64,000 bases of DNA, taken from the NCBI GenBank assembly GCA_014695255.1, contig JACJNX010000046.1:1-64000 (forward strand), in the 5' to 3' direction. Origin of the DNA: Cyanobacteria bacterium FACHB-63 (GTDB lineage: Bacteria > Cyanobacteriota > Cyanobacteriia > Leptolyngbyales > Leptolyngbyaceae). The notes beneath the pieces were generated by a model. It searched no databases and was not told where the DNA came from. It saw only the letters and a list, made by a program, of their open reading frames with translations. Shown here piece by piece: positions 23,248 to 32,504 of the stretch; within the stretch, counting starts at the first letter, position 1; every line of letters starts with the position of its first letter. Both the position numbers and the translations under genes were made by a program.

Positions 23248-23286
23248 AAAACCCAGGCAAGAGATAATCTTATGTCTGGGTTTTTC
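23248..23286 (+). terminator. Terminator of psb27
   Basis: AACCCAG (23250-23256) pairs with CTGGGTT (23276-23282), followed by T residues. It begins about 23 bp after the psb27 stop codon. Confidence 0.7.
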
Positions 23287-23384
23287 TCATGTTTTTCAGC
23301 GTGTGAGAATTTCGGAGATACCCTGGGTCGATGAAGAGGACAGTATGAGATGAATGCTGCTTCAAGGTAAGATCACCCTGCTCG

Positions 23385-24353
23385 TTAATCTGAGATTGGA
23401 AGCGCTGCAACCTTGCTGCCGGATTCTTGGAAGACAGATTGCCAAGTTGCATAACCCTGAGCGCTGAGGTGAACTCCATCGGTCGTGTACTCAGACAAAA
23501 TCTGTCCGTCTTGATCCACAAACTCAGCGTATAAATCCAGATAGCTTGCGCTTGCTCGTTGTGCGATCGCTTTTAACTGGGCATTGATTCCAGCAATCCG
23601 AGCGTTGGGAATCCGCGGCGATCGTGTGGGCAAAATCGATTCAACAATAATTCTGGCGTTCGGGTGCATTTCTTGCAGCTTTGTAATGATTCGCTGAATA
23701 TTCCAGACAATCTCCGTATCAGTGGCACCCATCTTTAAATCATTCACGCCTGCCATGAGGTAAATCTCCGAGGGGCGCGTCTCTGCTAGATCAGGCAGTC
23801 TCGCTAAAATGTTCCAGGTTGTATCGCCAGAAATGCCTTGATTGAGCCAGATGCGTGAGGACTGTAAGCGATCGCAAGGAAACCATAAACTCAAAGAATC
23901 GCCGAGTAGAATGGCAAGATCGCGATCGCTGCCCCGCTTAGACACAGCTTTGGATTCTTGCGCTAGCAGATTGCGCCATTGTTGATAAGTGGGCTGTAAC
24001 GCTGCTCCTCGCCAAATTTCCGCAAAACTGTCGCTCGGCAATCGGGTATAAAGCTTACCAATTTGCAGAGCGGCTAGACGCTGGACATAAAGCTGTCCAC
24101 CAGACTGAGGCGCTTGACTAGAATTAGCTGCGATCTTTGTTGAAAATTCCGGCTCGAAGCTGGATGCGATCGGAGAACTCACGGGAGCCAACGGTAATGC
24201 GCTAAGTACCGATGGTGCCTTGTCTGAAATTATTTCAGGTGGTGCGATCTGAGCCGGGAACATTTCGAGGCGTGAAAGAATCAATGGAGATGAAGCAGAA
24301 GCCAACGCCGACACAAAAGCCAATGCAAACGCTGTAGAGGTTGCCATAGACAT
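23385..24353 (-). CDS. SGNH/GDSL-family hydrolase, exported
   Basis: This 322-residue protein begins with a hydrophobic signal-like segment ('TAFALAFVSALASASSPL') at ATG 24353. A low-complexity linker rich in Ala, Pro and Ser runs to about 85. The SGNH domain has block I 'LLGDSLSLWFP' (about 146-156), a Gly in 'GISGDTTWNIL', 'LMAGVNDLK' (block III, Asn) and the C-terminal 'DGVHLSAQGY' with catalytic Asp and His. Such enzymes cleave esters of lipids or of sugars acetylated in envelope polysaccharide. The substrate is not predictable here. It faces psb27 convergently. Confidence 0.85.
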   Translation of the reverse strand: MSMATSTAFALAFVSALASASSPLILSRLEMFPAQIAPPEIISDKAPSVLSALPLAPVSSPIASSFEPEFSTKIAANSSQAPQSGGQLYVQRLAALQIGKLYTRLPSDSFAEIWRGAALQPTYQQWRNLLAQESKAVSKRGSDRDLAILLGDSLSLWFPCDRLQSSRIWLNQGISGDTTWNILARLPDLAETRPSEIYLMAGVNDLKMGATDTEIVWNIQRIITKLQEMHPNARIIVESILPTRSPRIPNARIAGINAQLKAIAQRASASYLDLYAEFVDQDGQILSEYTTDGVHLSAQGYATWQSVFQESGSKVAALPISD

Positions 24354-24462
24354 CGGATAAACACTAATTATCCTTAACGTGATAAATATTACACAGTCAG
24401 GATAGTTTCGCAATCGTAAGACAGAGTTTTGTCTAAATCCTTACTATGACAAAAGTAATATG

Positions 24463-24738
24463 CTAGCGATTGGAATCCTTTGCAAGCCAGCGCTTTAAGT
24501 CATCAGGGGTTGAGAAGTCAAGCAGGGCATTTGCCAGGGATTCAAGTTATTCGATCGACAAGGCGAGCAATAGCAGTAAGGACCCTCGTTCAGCAAAGAG
24601 AATATCCTGACATTGATCCTCTAATCGTGTTTCTTTCGGCATAAGCGAAAGTGTTTTAAGCATCGGCTCGTAAGATTTATTTTCTCGTGCTTTCAATGTG
24701 ATAAAGCCATTCGAGTGAGTATTGCTGCCACGTTTCAT
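24463..24738 (-). pseudogene. DUF4351-type C-terminal remnant with a stop codon
   Basis: The minus-strand frame reads 'ERGSLLLLLALSIE', then TAA (24549-24547), then 'LESLANALLDFSTPDDLKRWL' in the same frame. The DUF4351 C terminus of Rpn-like nuclease/transposase proteins has the form 'LSxEQLExLGEALLDFxxxxDLxxWL', so the stop replaces a Gln codon (CAA to TAA). Much of the domain and the N-terminal nuclease part are missing. It abuts the truncated STAND NTPase gene. Confidence 0.6.
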
Positions 24739-26106
24739 CTTTCCATTGCCGAGATTCTGTCAGCTTCAATGCTCGTCGCAATTCATCGTAATAATTCGCC
24801 AGTTTCTCGTGCAATGCTGTCCATAGTTTCAGAGAAACCCTGCATTGATAGCGAAGAATTTGTTCGCGGACAAGGCTGTGATACTGCCAACCATTAGGAT
24901 GATGCACGACAAACGATCGAGCTTTCAGCCAATTAAACAGACTATCGGCTTCCTCATCACTTGTCAGCACCGCAAGAACATCTCGATTTAGGAGTCTTGG
25001 TAATGCCGCATTCAGAGAAATTTTGCGTCTCTTCTCGTCTTTCTCCCATTTCAGAAATCGCTCTACTACATTCTCACAGGGATCAATAATTTCCTCAATT
25101 TCACGTGGCGCACCTTGAGCCATCATCGCGATGAGAACAGGCAACCCCCCAGACGATAGCCGCCAAATCTCCTGAATGATCGCTTCTTGATGAATGCCAC
25201 AACTTGCTAAATACAATCGCGCCTCAACCTCAGTAAATGGCTCTAATTCCGATCGCGCAATCAATTCTTCCCAATCAATCCAAGCGTTTTTGTTTAGCGG
25301 ATCACGTCCGGCAATACAGATCAAACAATTGGGGTGTAGGCTGTCATCATAACGATCGTTGAGCAGCGATCGTAGCCAATCATCGAGAAATGCTCCGGTT
25401 TGCTCATAAGTATCGAGTAGTAATACGACCGTTTGCTTTTCAGCAACTCGATTCAGATCCTCAAGAAACAGTGGAGTTAAGACCTCTATTGGCTCCTGTA
25501 CCAGTCGGACTTCATCTTTATTCGTCAACTTACGCGCCACAAAAGCTGTCCATTCACCCGCTTGATTTGCCACACCTTCCGAATCGACGAACTCCATCAC
25601 TCCCCCACTACCCGGAATCGATTTTGCAACTCCAAGTCCGGCTTTGGCAATGAATTTTCCCATTCCAGCAGCAAGACCTTGAGGGGCATCGGGGTCAGCC
25701 TCTAGCTCTTGTTTTTTCTGACGATAAACTCTGTAGCGCTCCTGAAATTTCAAACTCTGTAGCGCTCCTGAAATTTCTTCAACTCAATGCCTTGCTTCTC
25801 CAAGTCAGATGCCAATCGACTGAGTGCTTCCGGCACATTATCTACTAAGTTTGTTTGTGATCCCTCATCTACGTAAGCTGCAACCTGTCCGAGTTCTTCT
25901 GTAATCTTGCGAAACTGTTTTAACAATGTTGTTTTACCAATTCCGCCCTGTCCAGAAATACTGAAAATCGAAGTTGTGCGCCTTTCGTGTAGGGTACTCA
26001 ATGCTCCACGAGATGCTTGAAGCTGAAGATCGCGACCGATGAAAGAGTTTTCAGTAGAGCGATTCAGTTTTGCTCTCCAGCCCTTAGAACGAGATTCTTG
26101 AGACAT
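24677..26106 (-). pseudogene. STAND/NB-ARC-type NTPase gene, frameshifted and truncated
   Basis: The N-terminal frame (26106-25750, 118 aa) has a Walker A 'ISGQGGIGKTTLLKQF'. The second frame (25753-24677) has a Walker B-like 'VVLLLDTYEQTGAFLDDWLR' and a winged-helix region ('VREQILRYQCR'). Both contain 'KFQERYRV' because 26 bp are tandemly duplicated at the junction (25726-25751 and 25752-25777). Deleting one copy restores one frame. The frame ends at 'YSLEWLYHIESTRK', where related proteins usually continue into repeats, so the sensor end is also lost. STAND NTPases are signalling or antiviral switches. This copy is probably inactive. Confidence 0.75.
25726..25777. repeat. Exact 26-bp tandem duplication
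   Basis: Copies at 25726-25751 and 25752-25777 are identical (AAACTCTGTAGCGCTCCTGA...). Because 26 is not a multiple of 3, the duplication breaks the NTPase reading frame. Lack of divergence indicates a recent event. Confidence 0.9.
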
Positions 26107-26283
26107 CGCAAATCGGGATATATTCTCTGTTTCTAGTATGTCGCGAAGTTTCGGAGTTGTGTCTCAAACAATCTAGTTATCGCAGTTCATCACTATATCC
26201 CTGACACCACAAATCTATCTCAAGAGCGTTTATTTTTTCTTAGACAAAGTTCTATTGATAGTTTTGTCCCTACGGGTTTGAGA

Positions 26284-27270
26284 ATGACTGACTTTCTTTC
26301 GGTGCTGGAGCAGTTTTCCCGATCGCGCATCCTGGTTATCGGAGAAGCGATGCTCGATCGCTATCTTTACGGCGGCGCGACTCGCTTATGTCAAGAAACT
26401 CCGGTTCCAGTGGTCACGCTGTCTCACGCTATCGACCAGCCTGGAGGAGCCGCCAATACTGCCATGAATCTGCAAAGCTTAGGAGCAAAGGTGACTCTAC
26501 TTTCAGTCGTCGGTGGAGATTGGGAAGGAATCAGACTCCGGCAAGTGTTGCAGGGAATTGAAGGAGTGGTTAGCGCTAGCGATCGCACAACGCTCACAAA
26601 GCAGCGGGTTATGGATGGCGATCGTTTATTGCTGCGCTTCGATCAAGGAAGTACCCAGTTGTTAACGACAGAACTAGAAGATAAGCTGATTACTGAACTC
26701 AAAACACAATGGAAAGATTATGATACTGTAATCATTTCAGATTACGGTTATGGAATTCTAACGAATCGCATCATTGATACGATCAATCAACTTCAGAAGT
26801 ATCGTTCCAAGACCCTGATTGTTGATGCGAAGAATTTGCTGAAGTATCAAACCCTGAATGTAACCGCAGTTAAACCAAACTATCAGCAGACATTAACTCT
26901 ACTGAATCAGAATGAGAACATGAGCCTCTCTAGAGTTCAATATGTGAAGAATAACGCAGAGCAAATTCTAGAGAAAACAGGAGCAAAAATCGTAGCAGCA
27001 ACGCTCGATCGAGAAGGTGTGATTTTGCTGCAACGCGATCGCGCTCCGTATCAAATCCGCGCAAATCCGGCTTGTCCCACACAAACGATCGGCGCAGGCG
27101 ATACCTTTACGGCTGCATTTGCGATCGCCTTAACTTGCACAAATAACGTCACAATCGCCGCAGAGCTAGCTGCTGCCGCCGCCGCGCTCGTGGTGCAAAA
27201 ACCAGGTACCGCTCGATGTACCTTAGAAGAACTCAAATCAAGATTTAGTCATGTCCTGGAACCAAGCTAA
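26284..27270 (+). CDS. PfkB-family sugar kinase, heptose-7-phosphate kinase-like
   Basis: This 328-residue kinase starts 'MTDFLSVLEQFSRSRILVIGEAMLDRYLYG'-like at ATG 26284; a TTG two codons earlier is also open. PfkB signatures are 'PGGAANTAMNLQSLGAKV' (about 48-65) and 'IGAGDTFTAAFAIAL' with the catalytic Asp near 272. The text matches the RfaE/HldE kinase domain, which phosphorylates D-glycero-manno-heptose 7-phosphate. There is no adenylyltransferase domain, so this is an HldA-like single-domain form. It overlaps a family 9 glycosyltransferase by 20 nt, consistent with heptose-containing surface glycan synthesis. Confidence 0.8.
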   Translation: MTDFLSVLEQFSRSRILVIGEAMLDRYLYGGATRLCQETPVPVVTLSHAIDQPGGAANTAMNLQSLGAKVTLLSVVGGDWEGIRLRQVLQGIEGVVSASDRTTLTKQRVMDGDRLLLRFDQGSTQLLTTELEDKLITELKTQWKDYDTVIISDYGYGILTNRIIDTINQLQKYRSKTLIVDAKNLLKYQTLNVTAVKPNYQQTLTLLNQNENMSLSRVQYVKNNAEQILEKTGAKIVAATLDREGVILLQRDRAPYQIRANPACPTQTIGAGDTFTAAFAIALTCTNNVTIAAELAAAAAALVVQKPGTARCTLEELKSRFSHVLEPS

Positions 27271-28333
27271 AAACCTACTCTGCATTCGTCTGGATACGAT
27301 CGGCGATGTCTTGATGACCACTCCTGCATTCCGGGCACTCAAAACCGCCCTGCCCGATCGCCGATTAACGCTGCTGACTTCTTCTGCTGGAGCCGCGATC
27401 GCGCCTCTAATTCCTGAGCTTGACCAGACGATCGTTTATGATTCTCCGTGGCTCAAAGCAACGGCTCTCCGCGAATCGCCGCGCCCGGAATACGAAATGA
27501 TCGACTTGCTTCGACAACACCAGTTCGACGGCGCAATCATTTTCACGGTTTATAGCCAAAATCCTTTGCCTTCTGCGTTCTTGTGCTACATGGCAGAAAT
27601 TCCGCTCCGACTCGCGCACTGTCACGAAAATCCGTACCAACTGCTCACCGATTGGATCAAAGACCCAGAACCCGATCGCGGCATTCGTCACGAAGTCCAG
27701 CGCCAAATCGATCTCGTCGCCGAAATTGGCGCAACGACCGAAAATCAGCACCTTTCATTGCGAGTAGACCCTAGCGATCGCGATCGTGTGTCGCATCTGC
27801 TAAGTTCGTTCAACCTGCCAAAGCGATGGGTTGTGATGCACACAGGCGCAACCGCTCCCTCGCGCAGGTATTCGATCGAGCAGTTCGCGATCGTTGCCGA
27901 TCAATTAATTCTTGAGCATGATTTCGCGGTGATTTTTACGGGGACTGCGATCGAGCTTGATATCGTGGCTCAAATTCAGGCAAAAATGCAGGCGGCGGCT
28001 CACTCGTTGGTTTGCCAATTAAGCTTAGGTGAGTTCGCAGCACTGATCGAACTTGCACCCGTCGTCATTTCAAATAACACTGCACCCGCGCATCTTGCCG
28101 CCGCTCTTGGAACTCCGGTTGTTGACTTATACGCTTTGACCAATCCACAACATACGCCGTGGCAAGTTCCTCATCGTCTGCTGTTTCAAGATGTCCCTTG
28201 TAAGTATTGCTATAAAAGCATTTGCCCAGAAGAACATCACAGCTGTTTAGCAAAAGTTGCTCCTGAAACCGTGGTAAAAGCAACCTGTGAATTGCTCGAA
28301 GAGGTAACACAAATGCTTGAAGTTTCAGCCTAA
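27251..28333 (+). CDS. Glycosyltransferase family 9 (heptosyltransferase-like)
   Basis: This 360-residue GT-B fold enzyme has an N-terminal 'NLLCIRLDTIGDVLMTTPAFRAL' motif typical of heptosyltransferases. A C-terminal donor-binding region has 'VMHTGATAPSRRYS', 'LSLGEFAALIELAPVVISNNTAPAHLAAALGTP' elements and 'NPQHTPW'. A late Cys-rich segment ('CKYCYKSICPEEHHSC') occurs in cyanobacterial members. It would transfer a sugar, probably heptose, from a nucleotide donor at the cytoplasmic membrane. The start overlaps the kinase gene by 20 nt. The acceptor is unknown. Confidence 0.85.
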   Translation: MSWNQAKNLLCIRLDTIGDVLMTTPAFRALKTALPDRRLTLLTSSAGAAIAPLIPELDQTIVYDSPWLKATALRESPRPEYEMIDLLRQHQFDGAIIFTVYSQNPLPSAFLCYMAEIPLRLAHCHENPYQLLTDWIKDPEPDRGIRHEVQRQIDLVAEIGATTENQHLSLRVDPSDRDRVSHLLSSFNLPKRWVVMHTGATAPSRRYSIEQFAIVADQLILEHDFAVIFTGTAIELDIVAQIQAKMQAAAHSLVCQLSLGEFAALIELAPVVISNNTAPAHLAAALGTPVVDLYALTNPQHTPWQVPHRLLFQDVPCKYCYKSICPEEHHSCLAKVAPETVVKATCELLEEVTQMLEVSA

Positions 28334-28489
28334 AAGTTATCAAGCTTAAATGTTTTCAATCAGTTTAGTTGATTCTAAAAAGTCTCTCTTCCCTGAGATA
28401 TTTTTGATTATCACTTCTGACAGATGGGTAACTACAATATCACTTGATACTTTATATCTGTGAGCTAAAAACTTTAGGAGAAATTGATT

Positions 28490-28759
28490 ATGAATCTTAT
28501 CGCTTGGATTATTCTAGGTTTGATTGCAGGCGCGATCGCAAAGGCAATTTATCCCGGAGATCAAGGTGGCGGTATCCTTGGCACAATCATCTTGGGAATT
28601 ATCGGTGCATTCGTTGGTGGTAGCCTTTTCACTTTCTTGACGACAGGTGCGCTGAATTTAACAGCCGCTTCCTTGAGCTTTGGTGGCATCTTGATCGCAA
28701 TCTTGGGCGCGATCGTGGCAATCTTCCTGTGGAGTCTGTTGACTCGTCGTGCTGCTTAG
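28490..28759 (+). CDS. GlsB/YeaQ/YmgE-family small membrane protein
   Basis: This 89-residue protein starts 'MNLIAWIILGLIAGAIAKAI' at ATG 28490 with AGGAG about 9 nt upstream. It has three hydrophobic helices and the Gly-rich 'GDQGGGILGTIILGIIGAFVGG' pattern of transglycosylase-associated stress membrane proteins. The molecular role of the family is unknown, though members are induced by stress in several bacteria. A 14-bp stem terminator follows at 28797-28832. Confidence 0.85.
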   Translation: MNLIAWIILGLIAGAIAKAIYPGDQGGGILGTIILGIIGAFVGGSLFTFLTTGALNLTAASLSFGGILIAILGAIVAIFLWSLLTRRAA

Positions 28760-28796
28760 TTCAGCGACCTAGAGCATCCACAATCTTATTAATGAC

Positions 28797-28832
28797 AAAA
28801 GCTTTCTCTGTCTAAGTTCAGAGAAAGCTTTT
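28797..28832. terminator. Bidirectional terminator
   Basis: AAAAGCTTTCTCTG (28797-28810) and CAGAGAAAGCTTTT (28819-28832) form a perfect 14-bp stem. It separates the plus-strand membrane-protein gene from the minus-strand RRM gene and could end both transcripts. Confidence 0.75.
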
Positions 28833-28885
28833 AATCTATGAAAATTATTTAGTTTTAGGCTTGATCTAGACTAATTTGGGGGTAA

Positions 28886-29134
28886 TTATTCTCCTTTCGG
28901 TTTTGCTTTATTGACGCGAAGCTCGCGACCCATCCATTCCGCTCCATCGAGTTCACTGATTGCAGCGTCCTCTTGGCTATCTTCTTGCATCTCAACGAAC
29001 GCAAAGCCTCGCATCCGTCCTGTTTCTCGATCGGTGGGTAAGACAACGCGCTTTACCGTTCCATATTCAGCGAACACAGATTTGAGGTCGTCTACGGTCG
29101 CGTTGTAAGAAAGATTTCCAACGTAAATGGTCAT
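28886..29134 (-). CDS. RNA-binding protein with one RRM domain
   Basis: This 82-residue protein consists of one RNA-recognition motif: RNP2 'IYVGNL' at residues 3-8 and RNP1 'RGFAFVEM' at about 43-50. It lacks the Gly-rich tail of many cyanobacterial Rbp proteins. I use ATG 29134 ('MTIYVGNLSY') because the family begins there. These proteins bind single-stranded RNA, are often cold-induced, and some localise mRNA to thylakoids. A single-gene unit. Confidence 0.9.
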   Translation of the reverse strand: MTIYVGNLSYNATVDDLKSVFAEYGTVKRVVLPTDRETGRMRGFAFVEMQEDSQEDAAISELDGAEWMGRELRVNKAKPKGE

Positions 29135-29402
29135 GAGAATTTCCGAAACAAAGAGCAAAACTGGATTTTAACGGCGATCGCACTCTACAAACTGCGACTG
29201 AGTGACGGTTTTTGCGACCGGACTCCAAAGGAAATACTTCAGAAGCTTTTTGCGATTCGGATCGAATGGTTAAAATTCCGCTTTAATCATCGCTCTTTTC
29301 TTGCCATTCGGTTTGTTTTACTGACTACATCTTCATAAAAATATCGAATTTATTTGAAGCAATTTTTCAATGAATGGGTTTTTGGACATTTTTTGAAGCA
29401 AT
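29135..29402. other. Intergenic region upstream of the RRM gene
   Basis: This is the probable promoter and long leader of the RRM gene. Cold-induced rbp genes often have long leaders. I see no definite structure, only AT-rich DNA near 29320-29400. Confidence 0.35.
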
Positions 29403-29429
29403 ACTGCTCAAGTCATCCTCTTGAGCAGT
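29403..29429 (-). terminator. Hairpin after the carotene desaturase gene
   Basis: ACTGCTCAAG (29403-29412) and CTTGAGCAGT (29420-29429) form a 10-bp perfect stem 9 bp after the stop codon of the minus-strand gene. The following sequence is only moderately T-rich. Confidence 0.55.
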
Positions 29430-29437
29430 AAACAGAT

Positions 29438-30907
29438 TTAATACTTGAACAGCCCTACACCTTGAACTTTATATCCGGTAGGTTCAAGAATCTTTTGCGC
29501 TGCTTGTTTCCCGGAAATTGTTGCGCCTTCCATACTGTCGATATAGTCTTGCTGCGTGTAGCTTCCAGCTAAGAAGAAGTTTGCGATCGGCGTTTTTTGC
29601 GAAGGGCGGTACGGGTCTTTACCGGGTTCTTCGCGATAAAGCGATTGTGCCAGTTTTACCACGTTGTACCAGGTCATGTTCAATTCTCGCGACGAGGGGA
29701 AGAGATCATGAATTTGTTTGAGGGCGTGTTTGGCAATCTCTTCGTTGCTCATCCGAATAAAGGGATCGCCAGGAGTGAGAACCACCTGCATCAGCGAACC
29801 TTGTCCCTCGCGGTAATAGTCCTTTGGACTGGTGAGCGCTAGATCTGCAAAACAAGAGAAGTCTGCATCGGAACTGTAGAGGAGGTTGTCAATTCCCGCC
29901 GATCGCTCGACTTGATGCCGTGCTGCCAGATCATTCATTTCTGTCACCCAGCCATCAAACCGCAGTTGCACGGTCGCAACGGGAACCGCTTCTAGCTTGT
30001 AAATGTTGTCGAATTCCTTGATGCTGCGCCATTCTTGCGGCAAGAGTCGCTGGATTCCAGGCACATCACAAGCGGCAAGATAGACATCAGCAGTAATGAT
30101 TTCTTCGGTTTCGCCGTTTGCAATTGCCAATCCAGTCACTTTGGTATTCTGTTCTTCTCCTTCAAACAAAATCCGTCGAGTTTGTCTACGTGTATGGATT
30201 TTTGTGCCTCTTGCTTCGAGGTATTCGACGATCGGTTTATGCAAGTATTCCGCAGGTGATCCCGATAGCATATTTAACCGTGATGCTTCCGTTTTTGAGG
30301 CGAACATCATAAAGATCGTCAACATACAGCGAGCAGAGATATTTTCTGTGTCAATAAATCCTAGCGCGAGTGCGATCGGGTCCCACATTTTCTTCAGGCT
30401 ATTCTGCGATCCGCCATGACTGCGAAACCAATCCGCAAAGCTGACGTTATCGAGGGCGCGAATCATTTTCATCGCCACATCGAAATTGACTAAACCGGGA
30501 ACGATCGGGCTTGTGCCCAACGCGATCGCATTCTGCAATTTGTCTTGAATCGTTAACTGCCCGGTTGTAAAAAATGCTTTCAATCCGTGAAACGGCGCAC
30601 CAACCAGAAAGCGAAAATCGAGTTTTCCTAATTCCCCGCCCCGATTTACAAATGTATGGACGTGCTCTTTAGCCAAGAGTTCATCGTAAACGCCCACCTT
30701 TTTCATCAGCGCAAATAGGTTTGCATAATTGTTGAAGAAAACGTGCAAGCCCATTTCGATGTGATTACCGTCGGCATCGACCCAACTGCCGACCTTTCCA
30801 CCCACAAACGATCGAGCTTCAAAGATTTCGACTTCGTGACCCGCATCGACTAATTCCACGGCGGCGGCTAATCCTGCCAAACCTGCCCCAACGATCGCAA
30901 CACGCAT
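29438..30907 (-). CDS. crtQ: Zeta-carotene desaturase (CrtQ/Zds type)
   Basis: This 489-residue flavoprotein begins with the FAD-binding '[17 protein letters not shown]' at residues 3-19 and an acidic strand end in '[17 protein letters not shown]'. The conserved '[20 protein letters not shown]' and the C-terminal '[26 protein letters not shown]' are typical of plant-type zeta-carotene desaturases. It introduces double bonds into zeta-carotene to make neurosporene and lycopene, at the thylakoid or plasma membrane, with plastoquinone as acceptor. Length is normal. It is a single gene, divergent from the lipoprotein gene at 31009. Confidence 0.95.
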   Translation of the reverse strand: MRVAIVGAGLAGLAAAVELVDAGHEVEIFEARSFVGGKVGSWVDADGNHIEMGLHVFFNNYANLFALMKKVGVYDELLAKEHVHTFVNRGGELGKLDFRFLVGAPFHGLKAFFTTGQLTIQDKLQNAIALGTSPIVPGLVNFDVAMKMIRALDNVSFADWFRSHGGSQNSLKKMWDPIALALGFIDTENISARCMLTIFMMFASKTEASRLNMLSGSPAEYLHKPIVEYLEARGTKIHTRRQTRRILFEGEEQNTKVTGLAIANGETEEIITADVYLAACDVPGIQRLLPQEWRSIKEFDNIYKLEAVPVATVQLRFDGWVTEMNDLAARHQVERSAGIDNLLYSSDADFSCFADLALTSPKDYYREGQGSLMQVVLTPGDPFIRMSNEEIAKHALKQIHDLFPSSRELNMTWYNVVKLAQSLYREEPGKDPYRPSQKTPIANFFLAGSYTQQDYIDSMEGATISGKQAAQKILEPTGYKVQGVGLFKY

Positions 30908-31008
30908 TCTGCAATTCCACTCGCGACTTTCTTAAGAAATTTTAACGCTCTTATGTAATCAAAAGCTGAAATCGAGGCATTCTAACTGGGTCGAATTTGT
31001 TCCACTGT

Positions 31009-31614
31009 ATGGACTTTGGTTTGATCAAAGGACTGTCGATCGTTTCGCTTCTAGGGTTGCTGATTGGCTGTAACCCGCTTCCAACTCGCATTACGCAGTA
31101 CACTCCACCCCGCCCCGTCGATCCGACTCCTTATGAGAAAAAAGGCTTTGTTTCGGGAAAAACCGCCGATCGACTGCCATCAAAATCGGAGATCAAAGTC
31201 CCGCGTACCGTCGTAGCAAAACCAGGCGAAAAACTTTCGGAAGAAGACTTAAATACTTTGCTGAGTCAGGCAGAAGATAAAGCGGTGAGTGCCCGGAATT
31301 TGGCAGGATCGGCACAGTCGAAAGACGATTGGAACTTGGTCATCGAGCGGTGGAAATTGGCGATCGAGATTCTCAAACCTGCGGCACAGTTACCGCGTGT
31401 CCGCAAATCGCTTACAGAATATGAGCGCAATTTATCCGAAGCTCAGGTGCAAGGTAAGACCAATCCGCGTCAGCTTGATACCAGGGGGCGATCGTCGAGC
31501 AATGGAATTCCATTAACTGTTAAATCCTCGCCGTCGCCTTCCCCGTCGCCCTCAGCCTCACCTTCTCCGTCGCCCTCAGCCTCACCCTCGCCTTCTCCGT
31601 CGCCCTCGCCGTAA
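31009..31614 (+). CDS. Predicted lipoprotein with Ser-Pro tail
   Basis: This 201-residue protein starts at ATG 31009 ('MDFGLIKGLSIVSLLGLLIGC') with lipobox LIGC. A central helical domain (about 75-140) follows a Pro-rich linker. The C terminus is a low-complexity Ser-Pro/Ser-Ala repeat of about 28 residues encoded by CCGTCGCCCTC-type repeats. It should be anchored to a membrane facing the periplasm. Function unknown. The helical part ('DWNLVIERWKLAIEILKPAAQL') resembles cyanobacterial proteins with a TPR-like single unit. Confidence 0.7.
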   Translation: MDFGLIKGLSIVSLLGLLIGCNPLPTRITQYTPPRPVDPTPYEKKGFVSGKTADRLPSKSEIKVPRTVVAKPGEKLSEEDLNTLLSQAEDKAVSARNLAGSAQSKDDWNLVIERWKLAIEILKPAAQLPRVRKSLTEYERNLSEAQVQGKTNPRQLDTRGRSSSNGIPLTVKSSPSPSPSPSASPSPSPSASPSPSPSPSP

Positions 31615-31646
31615 TTTGATCGAAATCTGTCGCTGCCAACGCCATA

Positions 31647-31669
31647 GAGACGTTTCGCCGAAACGTCTC
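31647..31669. repeat. Palindromic element GAGACGTTTCGCCGAAACGTCTC
   Basis: A near-perfect inverted repeat of about 10-bp arms lies between convergent genes. The unit GAGACGTTTCG resembles dispersed palindromes in cyanobacterial intergenic regions. It may also serve as a terminator. Confidence 0.5.
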
Positions 31670-31688
31670 CAAAAATCATGCAGTCGCT

Positions 31689-32231
31689 CTAAGCCAACGG
31701 AAAGGTTGGCAAACCATCAATGCTGACCTCATTGTTGTCTTTGCGGTACTGCTCCAAGCCTTTGCTGCCTTTCTTAATCGCCCAATTGATCAAAGCGTCG
31801 CGATCGCCCACAAAGTCATAAAGGGGAACCCCGCCACCGCAAGAAGTCGAGAGCGACTCGATCGCCAGTCGAACAATTTGCCGCGCCCCTGGAATCGGTT
31901 CAAATGAGGAGTACATCATCTCCCACTTCTCATGATTGGGAGAGATGATCGATCCAGTTCCGTAAAGTCGCAAAATGACGGGCTTTCCGATAAAGCTGCA
32001 AAACATGATCGTCATCCGCCCATTTTCTAGCAGATGAGCGCTGGTTTCATTACCGCTTCCGGTGAGATCGAGATAGGCAACGGTTTGACGATCGAAAACG
32101 CGAAACGAATTGATCCCTTTCGGAGAGACATTCACTCGACCTGCGATCGGAGCGGTCGCCGTAAAAAAGATGTGTTGTTCTTCGATAAAGTGCTGAAGCG
32201 CGTCTGTCAGTTCCGGGTAAAACTTTGGCAT
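31689..32231 (-). CDS. Pyridoxamine 5'-phosphate oxidase-family protein
   Basis: This 180-residue protein has a split-barrel flavin-binding fold: 'FFTATAPIAGRVNVSPKG', 'YLDLTGSGNETSAHLLENGRMTIMFCSF' and 'ILRLYGTGSIISP'. Members bind FMN or F420 and reduce or sense small molecules. The substrate is not known here. The length matches the COG3576-like group. Single gene on the minus strand. Confidence 0.8.
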   Translation of the reverse strand: MPKFYPELTDALQHFIEEQHIFFTATAPIAGRVNVSPKGINSFRVFDRQTVAYLDLTGSGNETSAHLLENGRMTIMFCSFIGKPVILRLYGTGSIISPNHEKWEMMYSSFEPIPGARQIVRLAIESLSTSCGGGVPLYDFVGDRDALINWAIKKGSKGLEQYRKDNNEVSIDGLPTFPLA

Positions 32232-32303
32232 TGTTCAATGCAGTAAACATGGCGGTTCACGTTAACACTCTTTAGTTTTATGAACCGCTCATCTTTACAT
32301 TTC

Positions 32304-32504
32304 TTAGTATCCGCTAATCTCATGTCCCGTTGCGGTAATCGCTTGCTTGAAGGTTTCTTCTGAGGCTTTCGCTTCGACCGTTACAGTCTTTTGCTCTAGA
32401 TCAATATCAACCTTCGCATCGGGTTCGTGCGTCAAAATTGTTGCTTTGATATCTTCAGCAGCTTCGGGACTATTCAAAGTGGGAACATGCAGTTTTAATG
32501 CCAT
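32304..32504 (-). CDS. HMA-like domain protein without the CxxC motif
   Basis: This 66-residue protein starts 'MALKLHVPTLNSPEAAEDIK' at ATG 32504. Size and pattern fit a heavy-metal-associated ferredoxin-like fold ('VDIDLEQKTVTVEAKASEETFKQAI', 'GHEISGY'), as in Atx1-type chaperones. The metal-binding M-x-C-x2-C loop is replaced by V-P-T-L-N-S, so it should not bind copper in the usual way. A structural or regulatory role is possible. Confidence 0.7.
   Translation of the reverse strand: MALKLHVPTLNSPEAAEDIKATILTHEPDAKVDIDLEQKTVTVEAKASEETFKQAITATGHEISGY

Noticed and set aside
31515-31612. CRISPR-like or satellite repeat
   Set aside because: The short repeats are in frame and encode a Ser-Pro/Ser-Ala tail of the lipoprotein. 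There are no spacers. The PPGTTQ (33660-33740) and PQSTI (63768-63815) repeats are the same kind of thing.
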